Assembly: GCF_005222815.1 (NCBI RefSeq)
Contig: NZ_STGB01000001.1
Span: 930,001-994,000, forward strand
Direction: 5' to 3'
From: Roseomonas sp. AR75
GTDB lineage: Bacteria; Pseudomonadota; Alphaproteobacteria; Acetobacterales; Acetobacteraceae
Length of the DNA stretch: 64,000 bases
Shown: positions 34,489 through 42,638 of the stretch, piece after piece
Numbering within the stretch: the stretch's first letter is position 1
Layout of the letters: every line of letters begins with the position of its first letter
Program-made: the position numbers and the translations under genes
Notes under the pieces: generated by a model
Seen by the model: the letters and a program-made list of their open reading frames with translations, nothing else
What the model was told of the DNA's origin: nothing
The model's database searches: none

Positions 34489-35231
34489 AGCTCTATCTCG
34501 GCAGCCGCGACTACGCACCTCCGGGTTACCTGACGGTGGACATCGATGCGGCGCATCGGCCGGACATCGTGGCGGACGTCACGGACCTGCGGCAGATCGC
34601 CGACGGCGACGTCGAGGAGATCTGCGCAAGCCATATCCTGGAGCATCTTGCATGGCCGACGGCCTTCAAGGCGCTGGCCGAATGGACACGCATATTGGCG
34701 AAGGGCGGCCAGCTTCGGCTCGCCGTGCCCGATCTCGGCATGCTCGCGGCGATGGTCGCGGATGGGCGGAACTGCTGGACGGCGGCCGGGCTGATCTTCG
34801 GCGTCGGGCGCCTCGAGAACCCGCTCGAGGCGCATCAGTTCGGCTACACCCAGGCGATGCTGCGCGACATGCTGCGGGCCCTGGGCTTCGGCCAATTCGC
34901 CTGGTGGAAGCATGACATCCCCGATGCCTCGAATGGCTGGATGCCGGTGGAGAACGGGGGCCGGATGGCGATCTCGCTCAACCTGCAGGCGCGCAAGCTG
35001 CGCCCGCCTGTCGCGCCGCCCGGTGATCTGCTGGCAGAGCTCATGACGGACCGCATGGCGCCCTTCGACCAGGTCCATGCGCGGGTGGTTGCGCGTCGTG
35101 GCTCACCCGCCGACATGACGGAGGGCGATCCACTGCTGACCCAGCAGCTCCACATGGAGCTGATCGAGGCGCGCATGCGCATCCTCCACCTGGAGGATGA
35201 ATTGCGCCGGGGCTCAGACCGGCCAGGGTGA
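34485..35231 (+). CDS. SAM-dependent methyltransferase-like protein
   Basis: A 248-residue protein with a class I methyltransferase half-domain: KLYLGSRDYAPPGYLTVDID at the start, ASHILEHLAWPTAFKALAEW and RILAKGGQLRLAVPDLG in the middle. This pattern is common in glycan-cluster methyltransferases that begin with a 'LGSG...GWxNVD' motif. The GTG start overlaps the upstream TGA. The C-terminal 60 residues are helical and end in a coiled-coil-like stretch (LHMELIEARMRILHLEDELRR). It lies immediately left of the island boundary at 35303. Confidence 0.72.
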   Translation: MKLYLGSRDYAPPGYLTVDIDAAHRPDIVADVTDLRQIADGDVEEICASHILEHLAWPTAFKALAEWTRILAKGGQLRLAVPDLGMLAAMVADGRNCWTAAGLIFGVGRLENPLEAHQFGYTQAMLRDMLRALGFGQFAWWKHDIPDASNGWMPVENGGRMAISLNLQARKLRPPVAPPGDLLAELMTDRMAPFDQVHARVVARRGSPADMTEGDPLLTQQLHMELIEARMRILHLEDELRRGSDRPG

Positions 35232-35302
35232 TTCCGCATCGGCCAGCACCGGGCGTCAATCACCGGCAGACCGCCGCTCCATGAGCCGAAGGACTGGAAT
35301 GA

Positions 35303-35350
35303 TGGTCGGAGCGGCGGGATTCGAACCCACGACCCCCAGTCCCCCAGACT
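35303..35350 (-). repeat. Left attachment repeat (tRNA-Pro 3' fragment)
   Basis: 48 bp identical to the 3' part of tRNA-Pro (CCA end, T arm, variable region and anticodon loop), ending abruptly where TGTGCC replaces the tRNA's GATGCG. It has no 5' half and cannot fold as a tRNA. It is interpreted as the att site left by integration. Confidence 0.9.
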
Positions 35351-35418
35351 TGTGCCGCCAGAGCGTCGACTCAAGGAATTCTGCGGCATCCCGAGCGCTC
35401 GAAACTCGGGGAAAGCCG

Positions 35419-35442
35419 TGCGGGCTACCACGGGGCAACCAG
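35419..35442. repeat. Island end motif, left copy
   Basis: A 24-bp sequence running from TGCGGGCTACCAC to GGGCAACCAG. It recurs with one mismatch (23/24) in the same orientation at 52337-52360. It lies 68 bp inside the left att repeat. Possibly an arm-type recombinase site or a remnant of an earlier integration. Confidence 0.6.
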
Positions 35443-35533
35443 CAAAATGCGATGGATGGCCACGCCGGTCGGACGGTTACGCAATGAGCCGTGCGATCTT
35501 GGCAGCCGGAGACCGCACCGACTGTCGCTTTGT

Positions 35534-35566
35534 CCGGTCGCCTCACTTGCCGACGCCCGCGACCGG
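35534..35566 (-). terminator. Candidate terminator of the RT-cas1/cas2/cas6 operon
   Basis: CCGGTCGC (35534-35541) pairs perfectly with GCGACCGG (35559-35566) around a 17-nt loop, 8 bp beyond the cas6 stop codon. No T-run follows, so the call rests on position and stem only. Confidence 0.35.
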
Positions 35567-35574
35567 TCCGCAAG

Positions 35575-36534
35575 TCACCAGACGATCCAGTCGAACCAGC
35601 CCATGCCCAAGGCGGCATGGCTCCCGATGTTGCAGGTTTCCGCCATCATCAGGAGCGGTGCGAGTTCGCCCAGGTCACCATCCAGCGTCAGTTCCCCAAG
35701 ATGCCCGCGCATCGGCACCGGGGTATCACCCTGGTTTCGAGTGAAGCGCTCCCACGACACTTCGCGCCAATAGCGGGTTGCCACGTCGAGGCCTGAGGAA
35801 TGCCGTGCCAACCAATCGTCCGGCGTCAGCAAGCGGCAGCCCTGCCAGCGCGCCATGCGATCCACGCGCCGCAGCGCGGCGCCGAAGACGGCATCGGGTC
35901 TTGCATGCGCAACGCCACGTTGCCGCACTGTCACCGGTGAGCGGAACCGCATCATCCCATGAGCGGCAGATGCGGGAATGTCGAGACAGCTGACCCGCCG
36001 ATGAACCACCCCGCTAGGGGTCACCGGGCGGCGCTGCGCACGCGGTGCCCCGCGCAGGGCAACGCCTTCCTGTAATGCGTCCAGCATTGCCGTGGCCGCC
36101 TCATCTCGCCATGCGATCGCACAGCCGAAGATCCGCAACTCCGCAATCAGCGCAGCCCCTTCAATCCAGCCACGAACCAGGGCCGGCTTGGCCGTCTCGT
36201 CTTCGCCAGCCGCCGAGGGCAATTGTCGAAACAGCACATCCACAGCATGCGGGCGCAGGCGCCCCGTGGCGGTCATGGGCTGCGGCTGCCGGTGCAATGC
36301 CGCGCCGAAAGCGCCGCGCAGCCGTTCGGAGAGCTCCGGATAGTCTTCCATATCCCCGGGGCGGGCGCAGGTGAAGCGGAACACCTCATAGGTCCACAGC
36401 TCGGCCAATTCTGGAATGCCGACGACCATTTGTGGCGCCGCGAGATCGCGCACCAGCTCGTGCAGCTCGCCCAGAGCTACCTCGCCCTGCGTCAGAGGCC
36501 CGCTGGCGACAAGTTCAGAAGAGGAGGAAGTCAT
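35575..36534 (-). CDS. cas6: CRISPR pre-crRNA processing endoribonuclease Cas6 (RAMP)
   Basis: A 319-residue RAMP protein. The N-terminal ferredoxin-like half contains the ELSERLRGAFGAALHRQ helix typical of Cas6-like proteins. The C-terminal half ends LTLDGDLGELAPLLMMAE, then CNIGSHAALGMGWFDW, which is the glycine-rich RAMP loop near the extreme C-terminus. Cas6 cuts the repeat 8 nt before the spacer, which would leave ATTGAGAC as 5' handle in both arrays. The ATG at 36534 has GGAGG just upstream and overlaps the end of cas2 by 20 bp. One cas6 must serve two diverged repeats. Catalytic residues cannot be named securely. Confidence 0.82.
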   Translation of the reverse strand: MTSSSSELVASGPLTQGEVALGELHELVRDLAAPQMVVGIPELAELWTYEVFRFTCARPGDMEDYPELSERLRGAFGAALHRQPQPMTATGRLRPHAVDVLFRQLPSAAGEDETAKPALVRGWIEGAALIAELRIFGCAIAWRDEAATAMLDALQEGVALRGAPRAQRRPVTPSGVVHRRVSCLDIPASAAHGMMRFRSPVTVRQRGVAHARPDAVFGAALRRVDRMARWQGCRLLTPDDWLARHSSGLDVATRYWREVSWERFTRNQGDTPVPMRGHLGELTLDGDLGELAPLLMMAETCNIGSHAALGMGWFDWIVW

Positions 36535-36802
36535 GCGCCTCCGGCAACTGCGCGCGACCGAACGCCATGCTCGCACGCCGGCCGGCCTCCGTGATCGCAT
36601 AGACGCGCAGGCTGTCATCCGGGCCAAGCAGCGCTTCGGCACGCCGCGCCAGCCGCCGCGCAGCGGCGAGGCTAAGCCGCCCCTCGAAGACGCTCAGCTG
36701 GACGCGGTCCAGCGATTCGTCGAGCAGAGTGGCAAGCTTCGCCCGCGACGTGTCCCGCGCGACGTCGTAGGCGAAGACGAACAGATGATCAGGCCGAGCC
36801 AT
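36515..36802 (-). CDS. cas2: CRISPR-associated endonuclease Cas2
   Basis: A 95-residue ferredoxin-fold protein with the Cas2 pattern: HLFVFAYDVARDTSRAKLATLL with the conserved Asp after strand 1, DRVQLSVFEGRLS, and DDSLRVYAI as the late beta strand. Cas2 dimers bridge two Cas1 dimers in the spacer-integration complex. The ATG at 36802 overlaps the RT-cas1 stop by ATGA, so it is made stoichiometrically with the RT-Cas1 fusion. Length matches the family. Confidence 0.9.
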   Translation of the reverse strand: MARPDHLFVFAYDVARDTSRAKLATLLDESLDRVQLSVFEGRLSLAAARRLARRAEALLGPDDSLRVYAITEAGRRASMAFGRAQLPEAHDFLLF

Positions 36803-38865
36803 CAGTAATCCATCCGATATGGCTCGTACGGCGTGTCGTCCTCGCATTGCGCCGCGTAGGCCAGCGCCTGCTCCTCCATGACACCACGCCAAAGCATGCT
36901 CTCTCCACTGCGCTGGCCTCGCACCGGGCGCGCCACCCAAGCCTCGTAGCCGCGGATGCAGGCCGAGTAGCCATCGCCGGTCAGCCGCCAGCTGTCGCCC
37001 CAGGCATCGAAGTGCTTTGCCTCCAGGGCGCGTCGGCCGAACAGTGCCAAGGCACACGCTTCCACCACCGGGGCGCGGAATTCCTCCATCAGGTCGTGCA
37101 CCAGCGCCTCCACCCCGTCCTCGGCGGCGTGGAGGACGGCGAACCCCGTGTGCAGGCCGTGGCGCTCAAGCGCGACCTCGAGATCCCGCGCCAGCAGGCC
37201 CGAGAGGACATCGAGCACCGCATTCACGGGATCCTCGCCCTGGCGCCGCCGGCGTTGGCCACGGAAGAATTCGGGCTTGTCCAGGCTCAAGGCCAGCAAC
37301 GGCCAGTAGATCGCTGCCGCCGCGCCTTCCTGGCCCATCAGCGCCGCGGTGGTGCCGAGCTTCGGATCCAGCGCTGCGGCGCGCGCCAGGCGACGCAGGC
37401 GCGGCGCCGCCTCGGTCGCGGCCGCCTTGAACGCCGGCGGTGGCTTGCCGCGGGAGAGCCGCTTCAGCAGCGTCCGCTGCGAGAGAATGCGTCCGCTCAC
37501 GATGCGCCGCGCCAGTGCGATCCGGCGGGCAGGATCCAGCACCAGGGCGGCCTGCGCCAGCTGGCGCTTGGCACGGCCCGAGCCCGCCGGCGTCCAGCGC
37601 CCGAGGGCGCGTCCCCAGCCATCGGTGCGCAGCACGACGGTGTCCGTGGCGGCGGCGAGGTCCAGCGCCTCCACATCCAGCGCCACCCCGCGGCCGAGCT
37701 CGATCCTGTCCACCCGATGCGGCGCGACGCGCGCGAGCTCGGTCTCCGCCTCCCGCACCACGAAGCTCTCGCCGGCCGTGGCGAGGCGCCGCCCCGGCTG
37801 CAACACATACATCACACGCTGCCGTGCGGCCCAACGGCCGGGCGGTGCGGCCGCCTCGGCACCGGGATCGTCCGGCACCGAAGCGTCGGGCGCCTCGGTC
37901 ACAGCGGCCGTCCACTGCTCCGCAGCCGCCAGGGCATCCTCGGGCGGCATGTCGTCCAGCGGGATCTCCTTCACCACCATGCCCTTGACGAACAGGTGCC
38001 CGAGGAAGCGCACGCCCTGGTCGAAGCTGGTGATGCGGGATTTCTCGGCATTCAGCTCCAGGCCGTATTCCGCCAGCAGCGCGGCCATGCGCGCCTTCGC
38101 GCCGGCCGCCAGGGCCTCGTCCTTGCAGAGGATCAGGAAGTCGTCGGCGAACCGGACAAGCCGCAGGCCGCGGCCCTCGATCGCTTCATCCACTTCGTCC
38201 AGGTAGAGATTGGCCAGAAGGGGGGACAGCGGCGATCCCTGTGGCAGGCCGCGCCCTTCATGGCTGTGATGCTCCAGCCATGTGGCGATCAGGTCCACCA
38301 GCGGCGCATCGCTCACAGACCGCTCCAGGCGGCTGAGCAGCCCCTCATGCGGCACGCGCTCGAAATAGCGGGTGATGTCGCCATCCACCACCCAGCGGAA
38401 GCCGGCGCGCCGGTGCTTCGCGACGCGCGCCACCGCCTGCAGCACCGACCGGCCAGGGCGGTAGGCGAAGCTGGAATCCTCGAATTCGGCGTCCAGCAGG
38501 GGGGTGAGCACGATCGCCACCGCGGCCTGGGCGATGCGGTCCTGGACGGGCGGGATATCCAGCGGCCGGACGCCGCCATCCGGTTTGGGGATGAAGACGC
38601 GGCGCGCGGGTCCTGGGCGGTAGCGCCCGTTGCGCAGGTCGTGCGAGAGGCGGGACAGGCGGCCATGCGCGGCCGGTGCGTAGCGGGCGACGGTCATGCC
38701 GTCCCCGCCGGCGGCGCCGTTGTTGGCCCGCACCTTCTCCCAGGCGAGCCACAGTGTGGCGTGTCGGGTGGCCCGGTCGAACAGGCTGTCCGGCGGAAAG
38801 CGCGGGCCGGGCAGATAGGGCTGTGCCAAAGCCTCTTTCGTGGTGTTCTCCACGGACATGCTCAT
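36802..38865 (-). CDS. cas1: Reverse transcriptase-Cas1 fusion protein
   Basis: A 687-residue fusion. Residues ~30-300 form a group II intron-like reverse transcriptase: VVDGDITRYF (Asp161, Asp163), QGSPLSP (209-215), FADD (239-242, active-site Asp pair) and a late KSRITSF...FLGH motif. A 45-residue acidic linker leads to a Cas1 domain from about residue 350 (VMYVLQPGRRL), with the integrase residues Glu513 (GQEG), His579 (VLH) and Asp591/Glu594 (HDLMEEFR). Both activities look intact. Such fusions are known in type III systems to acquire spacers from RNA. No Cas6 domain is fused at the N-terminus. It is divergent from array 1, whose leader it borders. Confidence 0.95.
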   Translation of the reverse strand: MSMSVENTTKEALAQPYLPGPRFPPDSLFDRATRHATLWLAWEKVRANNGAAGGDGMTVARYAPAAHGRLSRLSHDLRNGRYRPGPARRVFIPKPDGGVRPLDIPPVQDRIAQAAVAIVLTPLLDAEFEDSSFAYRPGRSVLQAVARVAKHRRAGFRWVVDGDITRYFERVPHEGLLSRLERSVSDAPLVDLIATWLEHHSHEGRGLPQGSPLSPLLANLYLDEVDEAIEGRGLRLVRFADDFLILCKDEALAAGAKARMAALLAEYGLELNAEKSRITSFDQGVRFLGHLFVKGMVVKEIPLDDMPPEDALAAAEQWTAAVTEAPDASVPDDPGAEAAAPPGRWAARQRVMYVLQPGRRLATAGESFVVREAETELARVAPHRVDRIELGRGVALDVEALDLAAATDTVVLRTDGWGRALGRWTPAGSGRAKRQLAQAALVLDPARRIALARRIVSGRILSQRTLLKRLSRGKPPPAFKAAATEAAPRLRRLARAAALDPKLGTTAALMGQEGAAAAIYWPLLALSLDKPEFFRGQRRRRQGEDPVNAVLDVLSGLLARDLEVALERHGLHTGFAVLHAAEDGVEALVHDLMEEFRAPVVEACALALFGRRALEAKHFDAWGDSWRLTGDGYSACIRGYEAWVARPVRGQRSGESMLWRGVMEEQALAYAAQCEDDTPYEPYRMDY

Positions 38866-38952
38866 TCCTTCTGAGATCTGGCCCCAGGTCGCCGGGAGAG
38901 TGGAAAGTCTTGCTCATGGCATCAGCCTTGACAAGTGTTTGGCAGAGGGGGA
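38866..38952 (+). promoter_or_regulatory. CRISPR leader of array 1
   Basis: 87 bp between the RT-cas1 start and the first repeat. AGTGGAAA (38899-38906) and CCTTGACAAG with TTGACA at 38928-38933 are shared with the leader of array 2; TTGACA lies exactly 19 nt before repeat 1 in both. TTGACA could be a -35 box or an integration-anchoring motif. Confidence 0.75.
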
Positions 38953-39815
38953 CTAATGCGGCCTGTTCCATGAGTACGTGGATTGAGACCAGAGACGTAG
39001 AGGAACCGTCGACCTTGGTGGCTAATGCGGCCTGTTCCATGAGTACGTGGATTGAGACCTACGGTAAGCGCGTTCCGTACCGCACAGCGCTAATGCGGCC
39101 TGTTCCATGAGTACGTGGATTGAGACGATTCGTGCGCCGGAAGTACTCGCGAACCTCACTAATGCGGCCTGTTCCATGAGTACGTGGATTGAGACTGCCT
39201 CCTCCCCCTGACGCATGATGCCAAACATCTAATGCGGCCTGTTCCATGAGTACGTGGATTGAGACATATGCCAGGCTTACCTGCAAAAGAACTGATCTAA
39301 TGCGGCCTGTTCCATGAGTACGTGGATTGAGACAGCAGCGCACCGATGGGGGCCGAGAATGCGAGCACGACTAATGCGGCCTGTTCCATGAGTACGTGGA
39401 TTGAGACCAGCGCGCGCGGCGAGGCGGTCATCGGCAGGCTAATGCGGCCTGTTCCATGAGTACGTGGATTGAGACCCACCCATCGCGCTCCGGGTTCTCC
39501 GGCACCTAATGCGGCCTGTTCCATGAGTACGTGGATTGAGACCCGCCTCCCTCGTTCAGCAGCGCGCGGATGGCTAATGCGGCCTGTTCCATGAGTACGT
39601 GGATTGAGACGCAACGTCTTGGTGGTGCCGCTCCCCTTGGGCTAATGCGGCCTGTTCCATGAGTACGTGGATTGAGACTCGCCGTCAGTCCCGGTAAAGT
39701 CGTCGGTAACTAATGCGGCCTGTTCCATGAGTATGTGGATTGCGACGGAGCGAATGCCCGTGGTGACGATCCACACCGGTAATGCAGCCTGTTCCATAAG
39801 TGCGTGGATTGAAAC
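38953..39815 (+). CRISPR. CRISPR array 1 (13 repeats, 12 spacers)
   Basis: The 37-nt repeat begins CTAATGCGGCC and ends GGATTGAGAC; repeats start at 38953, 39022, 39090, 39159, 39229, 39297, 39371, 39439, 39506, 39574, 39642, 39710 and 39779. The first eleven are identical; the twelfth and thirteenth carry substitutions, so the leader is on the left and transcription is rightward, giving ATTGAGAC as the crRNA handle. Spacers are 30-33 nt except one of 37 nt (39334-39370). The repeat contains a 6-bp stem TCCATG/CGTGGA with an AGTA loop. Confidence 0.97.
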
Positions 39816-40319
39816 GTCCAGCTATTCGGCCAGTCGCCCATGCCGACCGACAATTCTGCTCGCCTTAGCACTGATGCCGAGGTAAAGGCGGTCAAGAAAC
39901 GGACGGCAGACATGCTAAGATCATTGGTTGCATGAGCTCAGGGAGCGGCATCGCGTTCACCGCAAACCCATGCAGTCGCGCCCCTCCCCGGAGACCTCCG
40001 CAGACTGGGAGATTGATGCATCACGCCAAATACCCTGGCGTTGTCTGGGACAATAGGAGGCGGCCCGCGACCAGCATGATCGTGGGCCGCTATCCGGCGC
40101 ATCTACTTCTCCAGCAGCAGCGTGTTGCCTTGCCGTCTGTTCCTCGATTGTGAATCTTGCGCAGTATGGGCAACCATGCTCCTGCGTCCGACTGCTGCCG
40201 ACCCGCCGCTGCGGGGGGAGCGCTGCCCCACAGCGGTCCGGTATCCCCGGCTTCTCTCGCGCCGGCGCTGCCGGACTTGGCGGCTGTGTCGCGGCCGAAC
40301 GCGCAGAGACCGACGCGAC
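39816..40319. other. Intergenic region after array 1
   Basis: 504 bp between the last decayed repeat of array 1 and the stop of the large RAMP gene. I see no supported gene. Short open frames here have no recognisable features, and no clear terminator was found for the converging interference operon. Confidence 0.5.
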
Positions 40320-42638
40320 CTACCGCAGCGGAAACCACTCGACACGAATCGGGTCCCGCCCGTCGCTGTCCGGCTTGACCATGTTGCGCAGCCGCTGGAA
40401 GGGCTGCACGGTCTCGCCGCCGTCACGACGCGCGACCGTCATCGTATCCAGTTTGCCGGCGCGGTCCCAGGCGGCGCCCTTTGCGGGGTCCGAGGTCGCA
40501 AGAAGCGCCTCCAGCACCTTCGCCCGGCGCGCCAGGCGCGCCCCGTCGGCACCGATCCGCGCTGCGACATACCGCTCGAAATCCGCCAGGAACGGCTCGG
40601 GCAGCGCCGCCTCGGGCGGGCCGGAGGCGTTCCGCTCCACGGTCAATCCGGTGATCTCCACCCGCATCTGGCCGGCACCGAACGGCTTCGCCCGCCCCAC
40701 CATGTGCCGATGCGTCGCCTGCCGCCCCCCGAAGGTCAGCGCCCACAGCACCAGGCCAAGTTCCTCCGGCGTCACATTGAACAGGCGCACCTCGCTGTTG
40801 AAACGCAGCGCGCCGCCTGGCGGTGGCATCAGGAAGGACAGGTGGCTCAGCATGTGCGGCTCCGGCGGCCGGCGGGTCATCGCCTGGATATTGGCGATCT
40901 GCTTCTGGAGACGTGCGGCGATTCGGGGCAGCGCGTCCTGCGGGTCGGCACCGGCGTGGCGAGGCGGATAGCGCTTGCGCCCGGCGATGCGCGGGGTCGT
41001 GGGCGCCGAATAGTCGCGGAAGCCCTCACCGTCGGCGGCCAGGTAGAACGGCGCGAAGGACGGCTTCGGCCCCACCATCACGGTGCTGATGCTCGGCGCG
41101 ACAGCCGGTATCGCATGCCGCTCGGGCAGCGCCGCGGAAAAGGCCACGCGACCCTTGAGCGCAACATCTGCCGGCGGCGTCTTGCCTTCCATGCCCTCCA
41201 CCGGTTCGCGCACGAACCCGAACAGCGCCTCCACCATGTCGAGATTGCCGGCGCTATAGGGGCCGCGCTGCGCCTCCACGCCCGAGGCGGAGAGGACGCT
41301 GTCGAAGGACCAGCGATGCGGCACCTTGAACAACCGGGTGAGCCCCATGAAGAAGGCGCGTTCGCCGGTCTCCGGCTGCGTCGCGAGGTCGCCGACATAG
41401 AAGACGGGAATGCGGACCTCGCGGTTGCGGGCAAATGCCTGCAGCACCGTCCGCCAATTGCTCTCCGGCTCCAGGTTCTCGTCCACGGCCCGTGAGTTCA
41501 ACTGCCGGAAGCGCCGCATCGTTGCTTCGGTAAGGGGCTCCGGCTGGGTGCCCTTCGGCGCCGGCAGCACGTACTCGTAACGCTTGCCTTCAGGCGATCG
41601 GCCGGAGAACACGAGATGGCCGTGAATGTCGCCACCAGGGTCCAGCACCACGCGCTTCTGCACGGCGGAATTGCTGCTGTCTCGACGGAAGCGCAGTCGT
41701 TGGCGGGTGGGGTAGACCGTGCCTCCCGAAGCGGCACGGATCAGCCGATACTTCGTCGCCAGGTCGAACATGGTGAAGGCGCGGCCGGTCTCCGGTCGCG
41801 GTACGCTCTCTGGCGGGTCTGCCGCTGACGCGGATCGCTTCCTGGGCAGCGCCGACCAATCCCAATGGATATCACTCGCCGCAAGCACGTCGTCGGCCTC
41901 GATGACGAACCAGTCGTCGCAAGGCTCGATCTCGAACGCGGTGTTCAGCGATCCGCCCTTTAGCGGGTGGCGTCCTGTCGGCACGGGAGCAGCGCTTGCG
42001 CGGCAGGCGCTGTTCAGGCGCAGCCATCCAGCCTTGACGCTCGCGGGTTGCGAGACAGGGAAGCTGTCGCCGCCCTGCTGTGGCGCACCGCCGCGGATTG
42101 CGGCATGCGTGAAGTCGCGCAATCCGAACAGCCGCTCGCGATTGACCTGCGAGAGCTTCGCGTCCGCTGCGATCTCCGCCACCGCGCGGATCGCACCGCG
42201 CAGGGTGGCGGCCGGGATCACGAAGGCAGTCTTGTCGTCGCCGAGGTAAAGCGGCACCACGACTTGGCTGCCCTGGTCCTGCTTCCCGATCAGCAATGGC
42301 GTCTCGGCCGTCCAGCACAGATGGATACGGGCACAGAGGCCGTCCGGCAGAGGATTGATGATGTCGATCGGCCTGTCCCCGTCCCGCGCCACGACGGAGT
42401 TCTGCGCCGGCAACCAGTCGCCCTTGGCGTAGGGCACGAAGCGATAGGGCGCAGTCGCCTCTGCTGAATGGTCGGGCCGCCGGGAAGCGCTGCCGGCCGC
42501 AGCCTCGGGAAGGGGAGCCCCCCTTAACTTGGCCGCCGTCGTACGGACCAGAGCCTCGAAGGCCTCGCCGGCAAGCTTCGGATGCCGATGGCGCACCAGC
42601 GCTTCCGCCTTGCGGCGCCATTCGTCGCTGCCGCTCAT
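40320..42638 (-). CDS. Large RAMP superfamily CRISPR protein (TIGR03986-like)
   Basis: A 772-residue protein, the last of the interference operon. After a helical N-terminus (residues 1-45) comes APYRFVPYAKGDWLP, the opening typical of the TIGR03986 CRISPR RAMP family. A RAMP (Cas7-like) unit follows with WTAETPLLIG and PAATLRGAIRAVAEI (142-148 is the PxSSLRG-type loop). Near the C-terminus HRHMVGRAKPFGAGQM is a second glycine-rich RAMP loop. About 400 residues between them hold no motif I recognise and could contain an extra RAMP or helical (Cas11-like) part. It is probably a backbone subunit binding crRNA. ATGA overlap with the upstream RAMP gene. Confidence 0.82.
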   Translation of the reverse strand: MSGSDEWRRKAEALVRHRHPKLAGEAFEALVRTTAAKLRGAPLPEAAAGSASRRPDHSAEATAPYRFVPYAKGDWLPAQNSVVARDGDRPIDIINPLPDGLCARIHLCWTAETPLLIGKQDQGSQVVVPLYLGDDKTAFVIPAATLRGAIRAVAEIAADAKLSQVNRERLFGLRDFTHAAIRGGAPQQGGDSFPVSQPASVKAGWLRLNSACRASAAPVPTGRHPLKGGSLNTAFEIEPCDDWFVIEADDVLAASDIHWDWSALPRKRSASAADPPESVPRPETGRAFTMFDLATKYRLIRAASGGTVYPTRQRLRFRRDSSNSAVQKRVVLDPGGDIHGHLVFSGRSPEGKRYEYVLPAPKGTQPEPLTEATMRRFRQLNSRAVDENLEPESNWRTVLQAFARNREVRIPVFYVGDLATQPETGERAFFMGLTRLFKVPHRWSFDSVLSASGVEAQRGPYSAGNLDMVEALFGFVREPVEGMEGKTPPADVALKGRVAFSAALPERHAIPAVAPSISTVMVGPKPSFAPFYLAADGEGFRDYSAPTTPRIAGRKRYPPRHAGADPQDALPRIAARLQKQIANIQAMTRRPPEPHMLSHLSFLMPPPGGALRFNSEVRLFNVTPEELGLVLWALTFGGRQATHRHMVGRAKPFGAGQMRVEITGLTVERNASGPPEAALPEPFLADFERYVAARIGADGARLARRAKVLEALLATSDPAKGAAWDRAGKLDTMTVARRDGGETVQPFQRLRNMVKPDSDGRDPIRVEWFPLR

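Larger units (their letters stand above)
35351..35574. other. Left island end, no gene recognised
   Basis: 224 bp between the left att repeat and the cas6 stop. It holds the 24-bp motif shared with the right end (35419-35442) and a hairpin (35534-35566). No supported reading frame. Confidence 0.6.

Noticed and set aside
35302..35487. Open frame reading GAAGFEPTTPSPP across the left att repeat
   Set aside because: This peptide is the translation of the tRNA-Pro 3' end and is a well-known spurious ORF; the base sequence is tRNA-derived.
36847..38874. 675-codon plus-strand frame opposite RT-cas1
   Set aside because: RT and Cas1 catalytic motifs lie on the minus strand; the antisense frame has shadow composition.
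38960..39615. Open frames through CRISPR array 1 with repeated NPRTHGTGRI or SIHVLMEQAAL peptides
   Set aside because: These are translations of the CRISPR repeats, not proteins; the same applies to the SIRVRAEHAAS peptides across array 2.
39816..40319. Small genes between array 1 and the RAMP operon
   Set aside because: Short frames on both strands have no recognisable motif, ribosome-binding sequence or family resemblance.
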